From positions 86,545 through 150,544 of the forward strand of contig CAKMKG010000007.1 in NCBI GenBank assembly GCA_927441425.1: 64,000 nucleotides of DNA, read 5' to 3'. The position numbers were made by a program, and so were the translations under genes. The number at the start of each line of letters is the position of its first letter. Position 1 is the first letter of the stretch. Below the pieces are notes generated by a model, which saw only the letters and a list, made by a program, of their open reading frames with translations, searched no databases and was not told the origin of the DNA. The stretch comes from an uncultured Bacillota bacterium. GTDB lineage: Bacteria; Bacillota; Clostridia; Peptostreptococcales; Anaerovoracaceae. This document shows positions 36,748 through 45,169 of the stretch, piece by piece.

Positions 36748-37803
36748 ATGACTGGAATCAAAGAAGTGGCAAGGAAAGCCGGAGTATCGATTTCCACCGT
36801 ATCCAATGTAATGAATGAAACAAAGCCTGTGAGCCCTGCATTGAAGGCGCGGGTCATGGAAGCGATCGAGGCGCTGCAGTATGAAGTGAATCCTGTTGGC
36901 AGAGGCTTGAAGAGTAATAAAACCAATCAGGTTGGCGTTATCGTGCCGTCCTTCAATCAGGTTTATTTCCCGGCCGTTTTACAAGGGATCCATGAAGCCG
37001 GGATCAAATACGGGTACACCATACTGGTTTTTGAAACCAATGGAGATGTTGAACTGGAAAAGCAGCATGTGAGATTTCTGCAGCACTCCTGGACCGACGG
37101 GATTCTTCTTGCTTCCTATGCCAACAAGGAAAATATTTCAGACAGAAAGTATATCCGGTCCTTGCTGGACACCGGCAGCAGAAAGAAAGAGATCCCCGTG
37201 GTGTCTCTGGAAAATGTTTTGGATCCGGGAATCGACTCCGTTATCATTGATAACAAGAAAGCAGCATCAATTGCGGTTAACCACTTGGTCTCATTGGGAC
37301 ACAGGACCATTGCCCACATTGCTGCGCCTTTGCGGTTTCAAATCGGGATTCTCCGTTTGGAAGGGTTTCGGGAAGCGATGAAGCATGCCGGCCTACCGGT
37401 GGATGAGGACCTGATCGTAGAGGGGGATTATTCTCCCATCAGCGGGTACAGGTCTATGAAGGATCTTCTGAAAAAGGGCAAGGAGTTTACAGCAGTATTT
37501 GCAGGCAACGATCAGATGGGGATCGGCGTCATCCGAGCTTTGCTGGACGAGGGGCATCGGATCCCCGAGGATGTTGCGGTGATCGGAATTGACAACAACT
37601 TTCCCTCCACATTGATCACACCGTCCCTTTCCAGCGTGAATCTTCCCAAATATGAGCTTGGATACCAGGCGATGCGTCTGCTGAATGAGCGGATGAGAGA
37701 ACCGAAAAGGCCAAGATGCGTGATCACGCTGGATTCAGAGCTGGTTGTTAGGAAATCCACCAGCAAAGATGGCAGCGGCGACTGGAATTTGAATGGCTGG
37801 TAA
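36748..37803 (+). CDS. Second LacI-family regulator
   Basis: A 351-residue LacI/GalR regulator. The N-terminus GIKEVARKAGVSISTVSNVMN (residues 3-23) is the helix-turn-helix; the effector domain includes VIVPSFNQVYFP near 65 and VIGIDNNFPSTLITPSLSSV near 280. Clear GGAGG before the ATG. It stands alone between two terminators, facing the minus-strand inositol operon. It is the natural candidate to control the divergent promoter region at 43.8-44.05 kb, whose palindromes have LacI-type central CG. No operator is obvious at its own promoter. Confidence 0.88.
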   Translation: MTGIKEVARKAGVSISTVSNVMNETKPVSPALKARVMEAIEALQYEVNPVGRGLKSNKTNQVGVIVPSFNQVYFPAVLQGIHEAGIKYGYTILVFETNGDVELEKQHVRFLQHSWTDGILLASYANKENISDRKYIRSLLDTGSRKKEIPVVSLENVLDPGIDSVIIDNKKAASIAVNHLVSLGHRTIAHIAAPLRFQIGILRLEGFREAMKHAGLPVDEDLIVEGDYSPISGYRSMKDLLKKGKEFTAVFAGNDQMGIGVIRALLDEGHRIPEDVAVIGIDNNFPSTLITPSLSSVNLPKYELGYQAMRLLNERMREPKRPRCVITLDSELVVRKSTSKDGSGDWNLNGW

Positions 37804-37812
37804 TCAAAATAA

Positions 37813-37902
37813 AAAGCCCAACGGATTGCTTACATAGCAACGCGTTGAGCTTTAAATTGATAGGGTAATTGAATGCAATGGCAGTCTTCTGAAGGAGACT
37901 GC
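37813..37902. terminator. Bidirectional terminators between converging operons
   Basis: Stem AAAGCccAACG...CGTTGaGCTTT with inner ATTGCT/AGCAA (37813-37853). On the minus strand it is followed by TTTTTATTTT. A second stem GCAGTCT-tctgaagg-AGACTGC (37881-37902) is followed on the plus strand by TATTTTATTT. Together they end both the second lacI transcript and the minus-strand operon. Confidence 0.85.
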
Positions 37903-37906
37903 TATT

Positions 37907-38926
37907 TTATTTCATATTGACGATTGTTCTTTTGTCTACTGCTTCCTTGGCTGCGAAAGCCCATTTTACGGCCTTGTAGCCGTCCATAAGACCGGCTTTA
38001 GGCTGTCTCCCGCTCTGGATGCAATCAGCAAAATCCTGAAGCTCTGCTTTGAAGGTTGGCTCCCAGAATTCGAAGAACCATTTGACGCATTCTGTGGTAA
38101 CCCCGTGGCTGTCCATGCAAACCACTCTATCTCTGTTCGGGGTTGTTCCCATTCTCAGGGAACCCTTTGTACCGAACACTTCAACTTCAACATGGTAGCC
38201 GTAAGTTGAATTTCTTGAGGTTTCCAGATAGCCCATCACTCCGTTCTCAAAGCCGATGGAGATGATGCAGTTATCGATGTCGTTGATTTCACTAAGACCC
38301 TCGTAGCCGAAGGCTCCACCCATGCCGTACACGGTTTCTGCATCGGATTCGATCAGATACCTTGCTGTGTCATAATCATGGGTCAGCATGTCAAATACAA
38401 GACCGCCACTGGTTGGGCTGAATTTCAAAAGAAAATCTCTATCCCACTCAGGGTCGCGGTTGGCTAGCTTGATCAAAATCGGCTTGCCGATGAAGCCCTC
38501 ATCAATTTTCTGCTTCATGGTCATGAGGGAGCGGTCAAATCTTCTGTTGTATCCGATCTGGAATATCTGAACATTATTCTTTTCAACGGTTTCCTTGATC
38601 AAATCGATTTCTTCCAGTGTCATTCCCAATGGTTTTTCGCAATAAATATTCTTTACGCCTGCGTTGGCGGCATCACAGATCATCTTGCAGTGATAGGCAG
38701 AATTGGATGCGATGACGATACCATCCAGATTTCTGTCGTTGAACAGCTCCATGTAATCTGTTGAACCGTATCCCGGGTTCATTTCCTGCATTACACTTTC
38801 CACTTCTTCAGGGATCGCACTGCAGACGGCAGCCAGTTCCGCATTGATAATATTATAATTTATGTTGGCCGCATGCTCACGGCCGAGTCTTCCTAATCCA
38901 ACAATTCCTAATTTAACTTTTTCCAT
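37907..38926 (-). CDS. Gfo/Idh/MocA oxidoreductase, second inositol dehydrogenase
   Basis: A 339-residue NAD-dependent sugar or cyclitol dehydrogenase. Rossmann motif GIVGLGRLGREH is near residue 7, the catalytic Lys in CEKPLGM near 97, and DMLTHDYDTARYL near 173. It has the same layout as IolG at 35.5 kb but is clearly diverged. ATG 38926 follows GGAGGAAAACG and overlaps the end of the upstream epimerase gene by 14 bases. As the last gene of the minus-strand operon with iolO, uxaE, iolM and iolN homologues, it probably makes the inosose substrate of IolM. It could prefer scyllo- or another inositol. Confidence 0.85.
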   Translation of the reverse strand: MEKVKLGIVGLGRLGREHAANINYNIINAELAAVCSAIPEEVESVMQEMNPGYGSTDYMELFNDRNLDGIVIASNSAYHCKMICDAANAGVKNIYCEKPLGMTLEEIDLIKETVEKNNVQIFQIGYNRRFDRSLMTMKQKIDEGFIGKPILIKLANRDPEWDRDFLLKFSPTSGGLVFDMLTHDYDTARYLIESDAETVYGMGGAFGYEGLSEINDIDNCIISIGFENGVMGYLETSRNSTYGYHVEVEVFGTKGSLRMGTTPNRDRVVCMDSHGVTTECVKWFFEFWEPTFKAELQDFADCIQSGRQPKAGLMDGYKAVKWAFAAKEAVDKRTIVNMK

Positions 38927-39773
38927 CGTTTTCCTCCATAAAAGCATTTTTAACTCCCTGGATCCATCCCGACAATGCGGTTTCGGAATCCGGGAGGGGC
39001 AAGCATTCAGCGCTGATACTGCCTTGATAATTGATTGATTTTAGTGTACGGGCAATTTCTTTTAGATTGATATGGCCGGCACCGGCAAAATGTCGGTTGC
39101 TGTCGGCAATATGAATATACCCCACCAGATCACCGCAATCAAGGATAGCCTTAGACATGTCGGCATCCTCAATATTCATATGAAAGGTATCCAGCAGGAT
39201 TTTCGTATTAGGCAGGTTGTTTTCACGAATGAAAGCTGCCGTTTCCTGTGCAGTATTCAGGTAATTGTTCTCAAACCGGTTAATTGCTTCGAAAACAATA
39301 CCGACATTTCTTGCTTGTGCATATTCAGCGATAATATGTGTGGAATTTGCCAACCGTTCCAACGCAGACGGGCGTAAAGCTTCGGAAGCAAGATTTCCCC
39401 GGATGCAGCCGATAATTACGATGGCCTCATAAGGCGAAGCGGCATCGACAAAATTCTTGAGCCGCTTGATGGCGGCAGTCCGATTTTCGATTTCTTCATG
39501 AATCAGGGAAAGGCCCTCCTGTACATAGGCTCGTCCGGTGGCAAAGGCTGAGATCCCCATTTGGTTTTCTTTGCATGCGGCAGATATTTTCGCAAAGGGG
39601 ATTTGAGCCGGGTCAGCCCAGTGAAGCTCGATATCGTCATACCCAAGCTTGGAAGCTAGGGCGATTCTTTCTGCCGGGTTTCCAGCCATAATGACAGGGG
39701 CAGAAGGGTTCAGTTCTGCTGCCAATGTTGCAGATAATTTAATCTTCGCAGTCAGGCCGTTTTTTATACTCAT
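38913..39773 (-). CDS. Sugar phosphate isomerase/epimerase family, IolO-like
   Basis: A 286-residue AP-endonuclease-2-type TIM barrel. Metal-binding segments are visible: IVFEAINRFENNYLNT near 157, LLDTFHMNIEDADMS near 190 and GYIHIADSNRHFAGAGHI near 215. The LDTFHMNIE and HIADSNR motifs fit the ketose 3-epimerase branch. In the Thermotoga inositol route an enzyme of this branch (IolO) epimerises 5-keto-L-gluconate to D-tagaturonate. Placement between IolG and UxaE homologues supports that role here. Its start overlaps the upstream stop (ATGA). The exact substrate is inferred from context. Confidence 0.75.
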   Translation of the reverse strand: MSIKNGLTAKIKLSATLAAELNPSAPVIMAGNPAERIALASKLGYDDIELHWADPAQIPFAKISAACKENQMGISAFATGRAYVQEGLSLIHEEIENRTAAIKRLKNFVDAASPYEAIVIIGCIRGNLASEALRPSALERLANSTHIIAEYAQARNVGIVFEAINRFENNYLNTAQETAAFIRENNLPNTKILLDTFHMNIEDADMSKAILDCGDLVGYIHIADSNRHFAGAGHINLKEIARTLKSINYQGSISAECLPLPDSETALSGWIQGVKNAFMEENDGKS

Positions 39774-41254
39774 AATGAATTCCTCATTAATTTGACAAGG
39801 TCAAGATGACGTCCGATATGAGAAACCAATCTTCTCCAATAATGTGCTTCATTCTCTTCCACCGTTTGATAGAGCTCTTTTTTCAGAGCGGCGTCCTCCA
39901 AAACAAACCCATAGGTGATATGAAGCAATTGTCTGCTGTCATCCTCCATTAGATAATCGATGAGTGTTTCGTCAGGTCTGTAAGCAGGGTCCTCAACCCT
40001 GGCCGGATCGCCGGAGACGTAGTAGAAGCTCGTTGCTTCCTTGAAATGCTCCATCGCCTTCTGATGGATCCTGCGGTAAAGCTGGGGATTTTTCTCTGCG
40101 ATTGTAGCCACCGCTTCCAGCCAGCTAGTTCCGGAGGTTTTGATGTGAAGGATGCCTTCGGTATACGTTCCGATGATCGGAAATATACTGAACTTATCGC
40201 TGCCGGAATGAATGCTGAGCTTATATCCGAAATGATGGGCGATGGCGGCATGCTGTTTCAACTGCGTCTCGAACTGATTGATATCGCCGATGTAGTCGAT
40301 CCCCTTCTGGAATTCTCCAATAAACCGAGGGGCAAGGCTGGTTACTTCAACGCCATTATACTCCAGCTCCATGGCTACAAACAAATGACCCTGTGCAGTG
40401 GTGATGGATTCTGTTTCATCAATGGACAGTTCAAAGTCCACAGAATGGGCTGTTTTCTTCAGAACTTGGAAAAATACTTCCTTTACAAAATCTACGGCAC
40501 CGTGATAGATAAGAGCACATTGCATCAATTCTTCCTTGGTGAAAAAATACTCCTCTTTTTTGATCAGAAAACCTTTGCTCAAATAGGAATTTTCAATGCG
40601 TGCCCGGTAATCCAAAGGGAGTTCTCCGTAAGCCTTTGCTAAATCAACATTGGAAAGCTGATCAACTCCTCTTCCAATTCTCTCAGAACAATCCAGAGTA
40701 ATCATGGTATAGCCGCAGCGCAATGCATCGAGGATATCCTCGATATATTTCAAGTGATCGCCATCGGCACCGAAGCCTCCATGATACCCTTCCTGGAACA
40801 CAGCAAAACACACATCGTCTAATACCTGTTTGAAGTTTCTTCCGGTAAGGTCCAGCTCTCTCTTGCTCTGTTGTGCAAGAATTGGTTTGGCATTGCAATG
40901 ATTGAAGCAGCGGATATGTCCTTGCGTAGCCAGTCCCAAACGGTCTCCCAGACCAAAGGTTGCAGTTTGCCGGCCAAAGGCAGAGGGCTGGGTAAAAGGT
41001 AGATATTGATTCAGAACCAGCCTATTTTCGTGGGATAAAGGGCAAAGCTTGATCGTTTCCGAAAGATTGGTACCGTCCAGTTGAGAAAAGAATTCTCCCT
41101 TTCCCATTGCGATTATTTTTTTCACATCATCTGCCTTGCAAAGGAGAAACGTACCCTCCCCGTATTCGATGTACGAGGAGGGGTAAAGGGTGATCTGTTC
41201 CGAATTGAGTTGAAGTGCCTTGCAGATGGCTTCCATGATGGGTGCTGATATCAT
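39770..41254 (-). CDS. uxaE: Tagaturonate epimerase family protein (UxaE-like)
   Basis: A 494-residue protein recognisable as the UxaE family by TATFGLGDRLGLATQGHIRCF near residue 98, GYHGGFGADGDHLKY near 155, FVAMELEYNGVEVTSLAPRFIGEFQKGIDY near 292-321 and LSIHSGSDKFSIFPIIG near 347. The family interconverts D-tagaturonate and D-fructuronate, linking galacturonate-type and glucuronate-type catabolism. In this operon it would take the product of IolO and hand D-fructuronate to UxuB/UxuA, which are not in the window. GAGGG lies 7-8 bases before the ATG, and iolO overlaps its end. Confidence 0.82.
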   Translation of the reverse strand: MISAPIMEAICKALQLNSEQITLYPSSYIEYGEGTFLLCKADDVKKIIAMGKGEFFSQLDGTNLSETIKLCPLSHENRLVLNQYLPFTQPSAFGRQTATFGLGDRLGLATQGHIRCFNHCNAKPILAQQSKRELDLTGRNFKQVLDDVCFAVFQEGYHGGFGADGDHLKYIEDILDALRCGYTMITLDCSERIGRGVDQLSNVDLAKAYGELPLDYRARIENSYLSKGFLIKKEEYFFTKEELMQCALIYHGAVDFVKEVFFQVLKKTAHSVDFELSIDETESITTAQGHLFVAMELEYNGVEVTSLAPRFIGEFQKGIDYIGDINQFETQLKQHAAIAHHFGYKLSIHSGSDKFSIFPIIGTYTEGILHIKTSGTSWLEAVATIAEKNPQLYRRIHQKAMEHFKEATSFYYVSGDPARVEDPAYRPDETLIDYLMEDDSRQLLHITYGFVLEDAALKKELYQTVEENEAHYWRRLVSHIGRHLDLVKLMRNSL

Positions 41255-41267
41255 ATACTTTCCCTCA

Positions 41268-42329
41268 CTATTCTACCGGGAACTCCAACATTACTTTAAA
41301 TGCGGTTTCTTTTTCATGGATCGCAGTATTCATGGCTTCATGAAGCTTATCAAAGCTGTAGTAATGGGTATTTAATGCATCAAAATCATACTTGTCCTTG
41401 ATGGCGCTCATGAATCGGATGGTTCTCTGTCCAAAGTCCTTCGTGCCGCCGGATCCGTTGATCTTCAATGTTTTCCAGATGGTCCATCCCAATTCAACAG
41501 GTACTTTTCTGCCGATGGAGTGACCAATAAGGTGAATTCTACAGCTGTGTCCTGCAATATCAAAGACGGAAGCGATGGCGTTATCATTTCCGGATGCTTC
41601 TGCGATCACGGAAGGTCCTTTGCCGTTTGTAAGCTTGTCGATCTGATCCTTTAGGTTTCCTGCTGTCGGGTCGACGGCATAGTCCGCTCCATATTTTAAC
41701 CCAAGCTCTCTTCTAGATGGGATCGGGTCCACGACAATAACCGTTGCTCCGGATGTCTTGGCTGCCATGGTTGCTGATATTCCGACAGGGCCGCAGCCAA
41801 AGATGACGGCAGTATCGGAAGCATCAATGTAGCCACCATTTCCCCATAGTCCGAAATATCCGATGGAGAAGGTTTCAACCCAGGCACCCATTGCATAGGA
41901 CCAGTCATCCGGGATCTGGTGAACATATTGCTCTTCAACGATCATATATTCGCCCATTCCTCCGGGTGAGTCCGGTCTGAAACCGATTTCTCTCATGTTC
42001 AGACATGCAGACGGCATTAAACCGTCTTTACAGTTTTGGCAGACGCCACAGGCCATAACGCAGTCACCTGTTACCTTCATTCCTACCTTTAACGTTCCGA
42101 CATCTGAGCCGACTTCGACAATTTTTCCACCCCATTCGTGGCCTGGTGTATAAGGTGCAATATCATATCGGCCCTCTGCGGACAATCCCTCATAGCATTC
42201 TACGTCGGACCCACAGATGCCGCAAGCACCAACCTTGATCAGAACCTGATTGGCCTTGAGCGGTGCAAGCTCCACTTCTTCCACGCGAAGATCATGGGGT
42301 TTATACAAAAAAGCAGTCTTAGATTTCAT
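41268..42329 (-). CDS. Zinc-dependent alcohol dehydrogenase, scyllo-inosose dehydrogenase-like (IolM)
   Basis: A 353-residue medium-chain dehydrogenase. Catalytic zinc: CGICGSD near 36 and GHEWGG near 64. The structural zinc site CGVCQNCKDGLMPSAC near 94-109 has all four cysteines. The NAD-binding glycine motif is GCGPVGISA near 172. Among family members, sorbitol/threonine dehydrogenases and scyllo-inosose 3-dehydrogenase (IolM of Thermotoga) are the nearest logical fits; the operon context with IolN and IolO homologues favours IolM. It has an AAGGAG site. A 286-base gap separates it from iolN upstream, unusual for this otherwise tightly packed operon. Confidence 0.8.
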   Translation of the reverse strand: MKSKTAFLYKPHDLRVEEVELAPLKANQVLIKVGACGICGSDVECYEGLSAEGRYDIAPYTPGHEWGGKIVEVGSDVGTLKVGMKVTGDCVMACGVCQNCKDGLMPSACLNMREIGFRPDSPGGMGEYMIVEEQYVHQIPDDWSYAMGAWVETFSIGYFGLWGNGGYIDASDTAVIFGCGPVGISATMAAKTSGATVIVVDPIPSRRELGLKYGADYAVDPTAGNLKDQIDKLTNGKGPSVIAEASGNDNAIASVFDIAGHSCRIHLIGHSIGRKVPVELGWTIWKTLKINGSGGTKDFGQRTIRFMSAIKDKYDFDALNTHYYSFDKLHEAMNTAIHEKETAFKVMLEFPVE

Positions 42330-42615
42330 ATGTTTTCTCCTTTTACTTCATATCATTTATTGTGCTCAAGAATAACCTAAGCACTGATTATTAAGGATAT
42401 CAAGGCGCCCCACCGAGGGTTTCTCTGCAGGATGGCTACTTCATGATCGCCGACGCGACGGCGTATTTTCATAGAAAACCGTTGGAGCTTTTGTTAATTG
42501 GAAGCGACCGGATTTTCGAGAAAATATGCCCGGCAGTCGGCTTGCATTCCGAAGAGAATCCCTTGGCGGGCGACAAGTATGGAATAATACCTGGGCAGGT
42601 AGTTATTCTTGCGCT
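42330..42615. other. Unexplained gap inside the minus-strand inositol operon
   Basis: About 286 bases between iolN and iolM with no minus-strand gene. The plus strand is open from 42395 to 42730 (about 112 codons, first ATG at 42443) without a ribosome binding site. Its product (for example SDRIFEKICPAVGLHSEENP) is not recognised, and its last third is antisense to iolN. It could be a gene remnant, an RNA processing region or nothing. Confidence 0.3.
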
Positions 42616-43734
42616 TTATAACCGCTCGAAAACACCGATTCTAGGCAGCTCGTCAATCGACTTCCAGCCTTCGCTGAGAGGTTCTCTTAAGAATGGCTCC
42701 ATGTCTTCCGGCTTGCGTAGGGTGATCTGATCCACTGGCGGAACGGTTCCTGCCGGATAAGTCTCAAGGATCTCATCGTGAAGTAGAGTCAAGTATTTGA
42801 GAATTGCGGCGATCGGTCTCTTCGCCTTTTCTGCTGTAGCCTGAGATGGTTTGCCCACCACGCCTTCCGGAGTTGCGGCTCTTTCGATTGCCGCATGGCC
42901 CTCGCCTTCGGACCACCTGCATGGCCTTCTGTACGGATCAACAGATTTATCCATGTGACCGTCGGGAAGCAAACCTTTTCCATCAGCATCCTGAACTGCA
43001 CTCATGTCGATCATATCCTTAAACATGAGCAATGCAACAGCTGTTTCTGCTTCGTCGGCATGGATGAAATTGGTTTCCAGACTGTTTTTGCGATTTGTAG
43101 GATAAAAGAATTCACGAACCGCTCTGTGCCATTCAATGACTCTGAAAATACCGGGAAGCTGGTATCTCTTGCAAAATTCATGGATTGCTGATTCCAGCAT
43201 CCAGAGATGACCGTGATTATTAATGAAGATAATCTTTCTATACCCGTCATTCCAGAGACCAAGCATACAGTAGATCAGAGACTCCTTCACGACCTCCTCC
43301 GGCATGATTACAGTTCCGGGCATTCCAATATGGTGATATGGGTGGCCGCCGTAATTCAGCGGAGTGAAAGCAAGATTGACCTCGTGGCCCTGTTTTGCGG
43401 TGTATCTTCGTACACCTTCCAGAATCTGTGTTACCATAAAGGTATCGAGACCTGTGTTGGCATGAAGACCGTGATTTTCCGTACATCCGATTGGAACGAA
43501 AACAATATCATTCTTTCTTCTTTTTTCGATTTGCTTCGAACGTGCCGTATTTTGAATATAAGTACCGGCTACGCCTAATTCAGACGGGGAAGGGATTCCA
43601 TACTCTTCCAGAATTGCGTCGATTTCTTCCTCTGATGCATCCCATATTTGTTTTTTCATCAGACCGACAGCGTTGTCTCCCTCGAACATTATGTTAGGAT
43701 CTTCCGTCAGCAGCCATTTTTTTTCAGGTACCAT
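42616..43734 (-). CDS. Creatininase-family hydrolase, IolN-like (diketo-inositol ring opening)
   Basis: A 372-residue creatininase-fold amidohydrolase-like protein. Metal-site segments: PIGCTENHGLHANTGLDT near 84-101, YGGHPYHHIGMPGT near 124, FINNHGHLWMLESA near 165 and an acidic HADEAETA near 218. In Thermotoga-type inositol degradation IolN, from this family, hydrolyses diketo-inositol to 5-keto-L-gluconate. The neighbours IolM, IolO, UxaE and IolG homologues make that assignment likely. ATG 43734 follows GGAGGAGAATACT; the TTG at 43749 overlaps the binding site and is rejected. It is the first gene of the operon, behind a consensus promoter. Confidence 0.78.
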   Translation of the reverse strand: MVPEKKWLLTEDPNIMFEGDNAVGLMKKQIWDASEEEIDAILEEYGIPSPSELGVAGTYIQNTARSKQIEKRRKNDIVFVPIGCTENHGLHANTGLDTFMVTQILEGVRRYTAKQGHEVNLAFTPLNYGGHPYHHIGMPGTVIMPEEVVKESLIYCMLGLWNDGYRKIIFINNHGHLWMLESAIHEFCKRYQLPGIFRVIEWHRAVREFFYPTNRKNSLETNFIHADEAETAVALLMFKDMIDMSAVQDADGKGLLPDGHMDKSVDPYRRPCRWSEGEGHAAIERAATPEGVVGKPSQATAEKAKRPIAAILKYLTLLHDEILETYPAGTVPPVDQITLRKPEDMEPFLREPLSEGWKSIDELPRIGVFERL

Positions 43735-43800
43735 AGTATTCTCCTCCAATTTCGCGTTTAGGGCAGAAATGCCCTATTTATACGGGTATTTTTAGTTATA

Positions 43801-43850
43801 TTTCTAATTAGAAACGTAATTTTGTAGATAAAAAAACGTTTTTCTAATTA
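43801..43850. promoter_or_regulatory. Operator palindromes downstream of the iolN promoter
   Basis: TTTCTAATTAGAAA (43801-43814) is a perfect 14-bp palindrome, and AAAAACGTTTTT (43832-43843) is a perfect 12-bp palindrome with central CG. TTTCTAATTA repeats directly at 43801 and 43841. TAATTAGAAACGT (43805-43817) also forms an inverted repeat with ACGTTTTTCTAATTA (43836-43850). The cluster covers the start region of the minus-strand transcript. Confidence 0.7.
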
Positions 43851-43855
43851 CCCTG

Positions 43856-43884
43856 ATTATAGCGTTCGGAAGAAAACTTGTCAA
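43856..43884 (-). promoter_or_regulatory. Consensus promoter of the iolN operon
   Basis: On the minus strand TTGACA (43884-43879), a 17-base spacer and TATAAT (43861-43856): a perfect sigma-A consensus. The start would fall at about 43849, inside the operator cluster, so tight repression is expected. Confidence 0.85.
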
Positions 43885-43996
43885 CAGAAAAAATGAAAAA
43901 AATCATGAAACGAGCAATTTGAAATGATGCGGGATTTGTGAAAGAAATGTCATGGGATAGTACGCCTAATAATTGGAGTTACATGCTTTTTAGGTA

Positions 43997-44054
43997 TTGA
44001 CAAATGAAAAGTATAATGGTAGTATCAACCTTAGCAAGCGTTTTCGTAAACGCT
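43997..44054 (+). promoter_or_regulatory. Promoter and operator of the sugar ABC transporter operon
   Basis: TTGACA (43997-44002), 17-base spacer, TAGTAT (44020-44025). AGCGTTT-tcgt-AAACGCT (44037-44054), an 18-base inverted repeat, lies just after the expected start. It resembles a LacI-family or catabolite-repression operator. A TATAAT at 44012-44017 is too near the -35 box to pair with it. Confidence 0.65.
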
Positions 44055-44138
44055 CAGGTACTTCTCGGATATTAGCAGTTCCACTGTTAATATAAAGGAT
44101 TAAATCAATCAATCGTTTAGAATTGAGGAGGAAGAAAA

Positions 44139-45089
44139 ATGAAAAAGATACTTGCAATTTTGCTGGTACTCGTACTCACCCTTGGAATGTTCACAGCTTG
44201 TGGTGGCGGCGCTGAAGAAGAAGCTCCTGCTGATGAAACTGTAACAATCGGATTTGCACAAGCTAATCTGAACGACACATTCCAGACCTATGTTGTTGAT
44301 GCTGCTACAGCGAAAGCGGAAGAACTCGGTTACACAATCGACGTTCAGGATGCACAAGAAGACGTAGTAAAACAGCAAGACCAAGTTAACACTATGATTG
44401 AGCAAGGCTATGATGCAATCATGGTAGTACCGGTTGACACATCAGCAATGGGTCCGATTACAGATGCAGTTACAGCTGCTGGAATTCCATTGATCTATGT
44501 TAACAGAAATCCATTCGGAACTGACGAACCACCTGCAGGCGTATATTATGTAGGCTCACAGGAAATCGTTGCCGGAGAACTCCAGGGTAAATTCCTAGTT
44601 GAAAAAATGGGAGAAAAAGGCGGAGTTGGAATCCTTATGGGTATCCTGAGCAATGAAGGCGCTGTAAAGAGAACCGAAGGAAATGAAAGTGTTCTTTCTG
44701 CATATCCAGACATTAAGGTTCTTGCAAAAGAGTCCGGTGAATGGCAGTATGACAAAGGTATGTCCATCACTGAAAACTGGCTTACTGCTTACGGCGATGA
44801 TTTAAATGCAATCCTTGCTAATAATGACGGTATGGCAATCGGTGCGCTTCAGGCTCTTGAAGCAGCTGGCAGAGATGACGTAATCGTTGTTGGTGTTGAT
44901 GCGATTCCTGATGCTGTTAATTTAGTAGCAGAAGGCAAATTGGATGCAACTGTACTGCAGGATGCTGTAGGACAGGGCGCAGGCGGTGTTGATGTAGCAG
45001 CAAAAGTTCTGGCTGGCGACACACCTGAAGCAATTACTTGGATTGACTTCGTTCTGGTTACCCCTGAAAACGTAGCAGATTTCCAGTAA
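44139..45089 (+). CDS. Sugar ABC transporter substrate-binding lipoprotein (RbsB/IbpA type)
   Basis: A 316-residue extracellular binding protein. A lipoprotein signal peptide (hydrophobic residues 5-18, lipobox FTAC with Cys near 21) is followed by an acidic linker and a type I periplasmic-binding fold. Motifs include IGFAQANLNDTFQTYV near 38, ILANNDGMAIGALQALEAAG near 228 and VIVVGVDAIPDA near 249. The family binds ribose, galactose, inositol and similar sugars. Genes for the ATPase and permease follow, and iolB is downstream, so inositol is the likely ligand. AGGAGG lies before the ATG. Confidence 0.9.
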   Translation: MKKILAILLVLVLTLGMFTACGGGAEEEAPADETVTIGFAQANLNDTFQTYVVDAATAKAEELGYTIDVQDAQEDVVKQQDQVNTMIEQGYDAIMVVPVDTSAMGPITDAVTAAGIPLIYVNRNPFGTDEPPAGVYYVGSQEIVAGELQGKFLVEKMGEKGGVGILMGILSNEGAVKRTEGNESVLSAYPDIKVLAKESGEWQYDKGMSITENWLTAYGDDLNAILANNDGMAIGALQALEAAGRDDVIVVGVDAIPDAVNLVAEGKLDATVLQDAVGQGAGGVDVAAKVLAGDTPEAITWIDFVLVTPENVADFQ

Positions 45090-45115
45090 TCACTATAAAA
45101 AAAGTTCAACTTGAA

Positions 45116-45144
45116 TGTGGGAGAGGGGTAGCCCCTCTCCCACA
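45116..45144 (+). repeat. Perfect intercistronic hairpin after the binding-protein gene
   Basis: TGTGGGAGAGGGG-tag-CCCCTCTCCCACA, a 13-bp perfect stem without T-tract, between the binding protein and ATPase genes. Such hairpins usually raise the abundance of the binding-protein mRNA. A related hairpin recurs at 48877-48906 in the same operon. Confidence 0.85.
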
Positions 45145-45169
45145 TATTCATAATTAAGAGGAGATGGCA

